From NCBI GenBank assembly GCA_947450365.1, contig CANFVE010000001.1, forward strand, positions 135,907-199,906: a DNA stretch of 64,000 nucleotides, in the 5' to 3' direction. The stretch comes from Cytophagaceae bacterium. Lineage in GTDB: Bacteria; Bacteroidota; Bacteroidia; Cytophagales; Spirosomataceae. Positions 61,038 through 64,000 of this stretch are shown here, in pieces. Below the pieces are notes generated by a model. The model made no database searches and was not told where the DNA came from. It saw nothing but the letters and a program-made list of their open reading frames with translations. The translations under genes were made by a program, and so were the position numbers. Each line of letters opens with the position of its first letter. Within the stretch, counting starts at the first letter, position 1.

Positions 61038-63224
61038 ATGATAACAAAAATCTATCGGCTGAATGCCAATTTTCTGATATTTATTCAAGGCCTGTTGATT
61101 TTCGTGTTGGCTTTTGAGGATAAAATCCAATTGCCGTTTGGCTGGATAGGTCGCTTGCATCCCTTGTTGTTGCATCTGCCAATTGGTTTTGGAGTGTTAT
61201 TGCTGTTACTTTTTGTACTTCAAAAAACCTTATCCTTGCCGGATTTTACGCAGATGTTCCGATTTGTCTTGCATTTGACGGCCAGTCTGACGGCAATAAC
61301 GGCCGTTTTGGGATTGTTTTTGTCCAAAGAGGGCGGATACGATGCTGATTTGATTTCTTTTCATCAATGGGCGGGCATCGGCGTGAATGTATTTTATGTA
61401 GCTTTTTTATGGTGGGTTGAACGGGAAGGAAGCACGCCGAAGCAATGGCTATATGGCGCTTGCTTGGGTGTTTTGGCCTTTTTGGTGGCAGGACATGGGG
61501 GTGGTGATTTGACGCATGGAGAAGGGTATTTATTGGCCTCTGAGGATGCGAAGGGACCGAAGGCTTTGACGGATGAATCCATTTTATATGAGGCGGTAAT
61601 CCAACCGATTCTAAAGCAAAAGTGTGAATCCTGTCACAATGATCAGAAAACAAAGGGCCAATTGAACATGTCGAGCATCGCCAAAATCCTGAAAGGTGGC
61701 AAGCATGGGGCAATTTGGAAAGCAGGAGACGCGGCGCATAGCCATTTAGTGGAACGGATGCTATTGCCTTTGGAAGCGAAAGAACACATGCCGCCGAAAG
61801 GGAAGGCGCAATTGACCGCTGATGAGCAATTGCTTTTGCAGGCTTGGATTCAAGAAGGTGCGTCCACAGACAAGTCGCTGAAATCCTATGCGGCTGGGTC
61901 GGAATCCGTTCGGCTGGCACGAAAAATCAGTGCCAGTGCACAGGCGATTGTACTCAGTTCGAAGACCTATGCCTTTTCGGCTGCTTCAGAAGATAAAATA
62001 GCGGCGGTGAATACGCCGTTTTGTTCCGTATATCCATTGGCCTCTGATGCGCCGGCCTTGCAGGCCGACTTTTATGTGAGCAAAAAATTTGACCTGAAAA
62101 CCTTGGAGAATTTGAGTCAGGTGGGTGAACAAATCGTGGGACTTAATTTATCCAAAATGCCGGTGAAGGATGCGGATATGTCTTTGATGGCCAAATTCCC
62201 TAATTTGGAAAAGTTGATTTTGAATTTTACGGAGGTGCGGGCTGCGGCCTTGGGAAATTTGTCAGGGAATACCCATTTGCAATCATTGGCCATCGCGGGG
62301 ATTCCTTCGAAAGTTCAGGATCTTAAAAATTTACTAGTTAAAATTCCGAGTTTGCGGGAGGTTTTTGTTTGGAATACGGGTTTGACGGCAGAGGATGTTT
62401 CGTTGTTGAAAAAACAATTCCCTAAGGTGCGTTGGGAGGCAGGGTATGTACCCAAGGATGAAAAGTTACAGATTAATCCACCGATTTTGGTGAATGAAAA
62501 TTTCATTTTACGTCCGAATGAACAGGTGCAGTTCAAACATACCTTAAAGGGCGTTGATTTTCATTATACGGTCAATGATTCACTACCGGATTCGCTCGGT
62601 ACCATGAAAACGCGCGGGCCAATCGTCCTAACGAATTTTACGAAAATTAGGGCGATGGCGACGAAAGATGGATGGCTCGCTAGTAAAGTCGTCGAATATA
62701 AATTCTATAAATCTCGTTTTTTGCCAGATACGGTGTATTTGTTAAGCAAACCGGATCCGAAATATCCAGCTCTTGGAGGCTCGTCCTTAAAGGATTTTGT
62801 CCAAGGTGCACGTGAAACGAAGGGGGTGCCGAATTTCACCTGGTTAGGTTTCAAAGACGAAGATTTAGACGCGGTCTTTGAATTTAAGCAAGCGAAACCA
62901 GTAACGGGGGTGACCTTCTCCTATTTGCGGAAAACGGATTCAGATGTCTTTCCACCGGTGAAAATTGAGATCTATGCAGGAAATGATCGCAATGCCCTAA
63001 AACCTGTAGCCACCGTAAAACCTGAAATACCTACCGAGCGAAAAGGATATACCCAAATGGGACTTAATATTCCGATAAAGCCTGGGTCCTATCGATTTTA
63101 TCGGGTAAAAGCCTATTCACTTAGACGTTTGCCTAAATATCTTATGAAAGACGATAAAAAGGAGCCGGTAGAAAATCATGGAAAACCTGCGGGAATGCGT
63201 GTGGACGAGATATTATTTTATTAA
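61038..63224 (+). CDS. Chimeric membrane protein: DUF2231, PSCyt1 heme domain, leucine-rich segment, C-terminal beta domains
   Basis: A 728-residue protein. Residues about 8-155 form four membrane helices of DUF2231 type; a PSCyt1 domain follows with CESCH (196-200) and 'HMPPKGKAQLTADEQLLLQAWI' (about 250-271). Residues about 350-470 hold leucine-rich-like repeats ('NLEKLILNFTEVRAAALGNLSG'). Then come a chitobiase C-terminal/Fn3-associated fold ('FHYTVNDSLPDSLG', 'VLTNFTKIRAMATKDGW') and a discoidin-like end ('YRFYRVKAYSLRRLPK'). Together this suggests an inner-membrane heme protein that reaches into the periplasm and binds sugar. Activity unknown. It is 2 bp after DUF1501 and 27 bp before the amidohydrolase gene. 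Confidence 0.75.
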   Translation: MITKIYRLNANFLIFIQGLLIFVLAFEDKIQLPFGWIGRLHPLLLHLPIGFGVLLLLLFVLQKTLSLPDFTQMFRFVLHLTASLTAITAVLGLFLSKEGGYDADLISFHQWAGIGVNVFYVAFLWWVEREGSTPKQWLYGACLGVLAFLVAGHGGGDLTHGEGYLLASEDAKGPKALTDESILYEAVIQPILKQKCESCHNDQKTKGQLNMSSIAKILKGGKHGAIWKAGDAAHSHLVERMLLPLEAKEHMPPKGKAQLTADEQLLLQAWIQEGASTDKSLKSYAAGSESVRLARKISASAQAIVLSSKTYAFSAASEDKIAAVNTPFCSVYPLASDAPALQADFYVSKKFDLKTLENLSQVGEQIVGLNLSKMPVKDADMSLMAKFPNLEKLILNFTEVRAAALGNLSGNTHLQSLAIAGIPSKVQDLKNLLVKIPSLREVFVWNTGLTAEDVSLLKKQFPKVRWEAGYVPKDEKLQINPPILVNENFILRPNEQVQFKHTLKGVDFHYTVNDSLPDSLGTMKTRGPIVLTNFTKIRAMATKDGWLASKVVEYKFYKSRFLPDTVYLLSKPDPKYPALGGSSLKDFVQGARETKGVPNFTWLGFKDEDLDAVFEFKQAKPVTGVTFSYLRKTDSDVFPPVKIEIYAGNDRNALKPVATVKPEIPTERKGYTQMGLNIPIKPGSYRFYRVKAYSLRRLPKYLMKDDKKEPVENHGKPAGMRVDEILFY

Positions 63225-63251
63225 ATTGAATTTACATCCAATAAACAATAT

Positions 63252-64000
63252 ATGAAAAGAACGTTATACGTCATCTGCTTGCTGTTGGCAAGTCTCCCAA
63301 CCTGGGCTCAAAAAAAGAAGGCCATCGATCCGGTGGAACAAATGAAAAGTAAGGTATTGCAACTTGTCCAAGGCAAGGAAAAGAATGTCCAAGAAATGGT
63401 GGATATGGTTTTCAGTTTTGGGGAGTTGGGTTTTCAGGAGGTGGAAACGTCGAAATACTTAACTGGGATTTTAGAAAAAAATGGCTTTAAGGTAGACAAG
63501 GGGACGTCTGGAATTCCAACGGCCTGGATGGCCTCCTGGGGATCAGGTTCACCTGTGATTGCCTTAGGCTCAGACATTGATTGCATTCCGAAAGCTTCGC
63601 AAAAACCCGGTGTTGCCTTTCGCGCGCCGATGGTCGATGGGGCACCAGGACATGGCGAAGGCCATAATTCGGGCCAAGCGGTCATCATTTACGCAGCTAT
63701 CGCCGTGAAACAAATCATGGAAGAAAATCATTTGCCGGGCACTTTGGTCATTTGGCCCGGGGTAGCGGAGGAATTGGTGGCGAGTAAGGCTTGGTATATC
63801 CGAGATGGATTTTTCAAGCAAGTGGACGCCTGTATTTTCACCCATGTCAGTAGCGATTTCACATCGGAATATGGGGATAATGGCGGCAATGGTTTGGTCA
63901 GTGTGCAATTCGATTTCGAAGGCGATGCGGCCCATGCAGCCGGTGCGCCTTGGCGAGGGAAAAGTGCCTTGGATGCGGTGGAATTGATGGATATTGGTTG
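63252..64000 (+). CDS. M20-type amidohydrolase, AbgB-like (partial)
   Basis: Secreted zinc amidohydrolase cut by the right edge; about 250 residues are present. Signal peptide about 1-19 (cleavage before QKKK). 'ALGSDIDCIPKASQKPGVAF', 'PGHGEGHNSGQAVIIYAA' and 'PGVAEELVASKAWYIRDG' are the metal-site blocks of M20D-type enzymes such as AbgB, and the dimerization part begins near 'GAPWRGKSALDAVEL'. Signal-bearing members are common in Bacteroidota. It follows the chimeric protein by 27 bp and would be the fifth gene of that operon. Confidence 0.88.
   Translation, partial: MKRTLYVICLLLASLPTWAQKKKAIDPVEQMKSKVLQLVQGKEKNVQEMVDMVFSFGELGFQEVETSKYLTGILEKNGFKVDKGTSGIPTAWMASWGSGSPVIALGSDIDCIPKASQKPGVAFRAPMVDGAPGHGEGHNSGQAVIIYAAIAVKQIMEENHLPGTLVIWPGVAEELVASKAWYIRDGFFKQVDACIFTHVSSDFTSEYGDNGGNGLVSVQFDFEGDAAHAAGAPWRGKSALDAVELMDIG

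Noticed and set aside
61246..61920. A 224-codon minus-strand frame opposite the chimeric protein
   Set aside because: His/Pro/Ser-rich composition with no motif; the plus frame carries heme and membrane features.
1..64000. CRISPR arrays, tRNA or rRNA genes, insertion sequences or prophage
   Set aside because: No regular spaced repeats, transposase or phage genes, or tRNA/rRNA-like stretches were seen when reading both strands.

Overview
The window looks like chromosomal DNA of a free-living, glycan-degrading Bacteroidota. The reasons are two SusC/SusD pairs, many Sec signal peptides ending in A-Q, TAnnTTTG-type promoter boxes, weak ribosome-binding sites and tightly packed operons. A freshwater or marine Cytophagales-type organism is my guess; nothing here fixes the genus. 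No rRNA, tRNA, CRISPR, phage or insertion sequence was seen.

Layout. (1) About 1-7775, minus strand: a heavy-metal efflux operon of HME-type RND pump (cut by the window edge), OprB-like porin, membrane-fusion lipoprotein and TolC-like channel, behind a histidine kinase and OmpR-type regulator; a Tat-exported Gfo/Idh/MocA oxidoreductase abuts the regulator with no gap. (2) 7817-8158: a lone cupin. (3) 8219-14105, plus strand: a five-gene operon (ethanolamine-type permease, glutamine-synthetase-like ligase, Fe-alcohol dehydrogenase, class I glutaminase-like hydrolase, aldehyde dehydrogenase) that reads as a complete gamma-glutamylation route for an amino alcohol, most likely ethanolamine. (4) 14274-18978, minus: a BASS transporter, a DUF1080 protein and a sorbosone-dehydrogenase-like propeller with a C-terminal heme domain. 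(5) 19070-22748, plus: a 1113-residue fusion of an alginate-lyase-fold domain and a GH92 alpha-mannosidase-like domain, plus a small secreted protein of unknown function.

(6) 22831-48752: a large polysaccharide utilization region. Locus A (minus) is susC-susD-GH88-GH105-like-sulfatase-PL (PF05426-like)-heparinase II/III-GH27. Locus B (minus) is susC-susD-heparinase II/III, with a divergent GH20 hexosaminidase and a two-sulfatase operon nearby. Hairpin terminators lie directly behind both susD genes and two LacI-type operator-like boxes lie upstream of susC of locus A. Together these genes predict breakdown of a sulfated, uronic-acid-rich glycan that carries galactose, N-acetylhexosamine and possibly mannose: lyases cut the backbone, sulfatases remove sulfate, GH88/GH105 enzymes process the unsaturated uronyl ends, and GH27, GH20 and GH92 trim side sugars.

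(7) 48822-51786, minus: an envelope redox operon of Rieske lipoprotein, DUF5777 beta-barrel, YceI protein and a three-heme-motif lipoprotein. (8) 51963-54696, plus: a DUF4956 membrane protein and an overlapping TonB-dependent receptor. (9) 54743-56158, minus: a PQQ-type sugar dehydrogenase with an N-terminal heme domain. (10) 56277-64000, plus: a Kelch propeller, a PSCyt1/DUF1549/DUF1553 protein, a Tat-exported DUF1501 protein, a chimeric DUF2231/PSCyt1/leucine-repeat protein and a cut M20-type amidohydrolase. Region 10 resembles the Planctomycete/Verrucomicrobia-type oxidative gene sets.

The strongest candidates for something not well described are the PL-GH92 fusion, the Rieske/beta-barrel/heme lipoprotein operon, the region-10 cluster with its chimeric protein, and the amino-alcohol gamma-glutamylation operon. 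All calls come from reading translated sequence; no database search was run.
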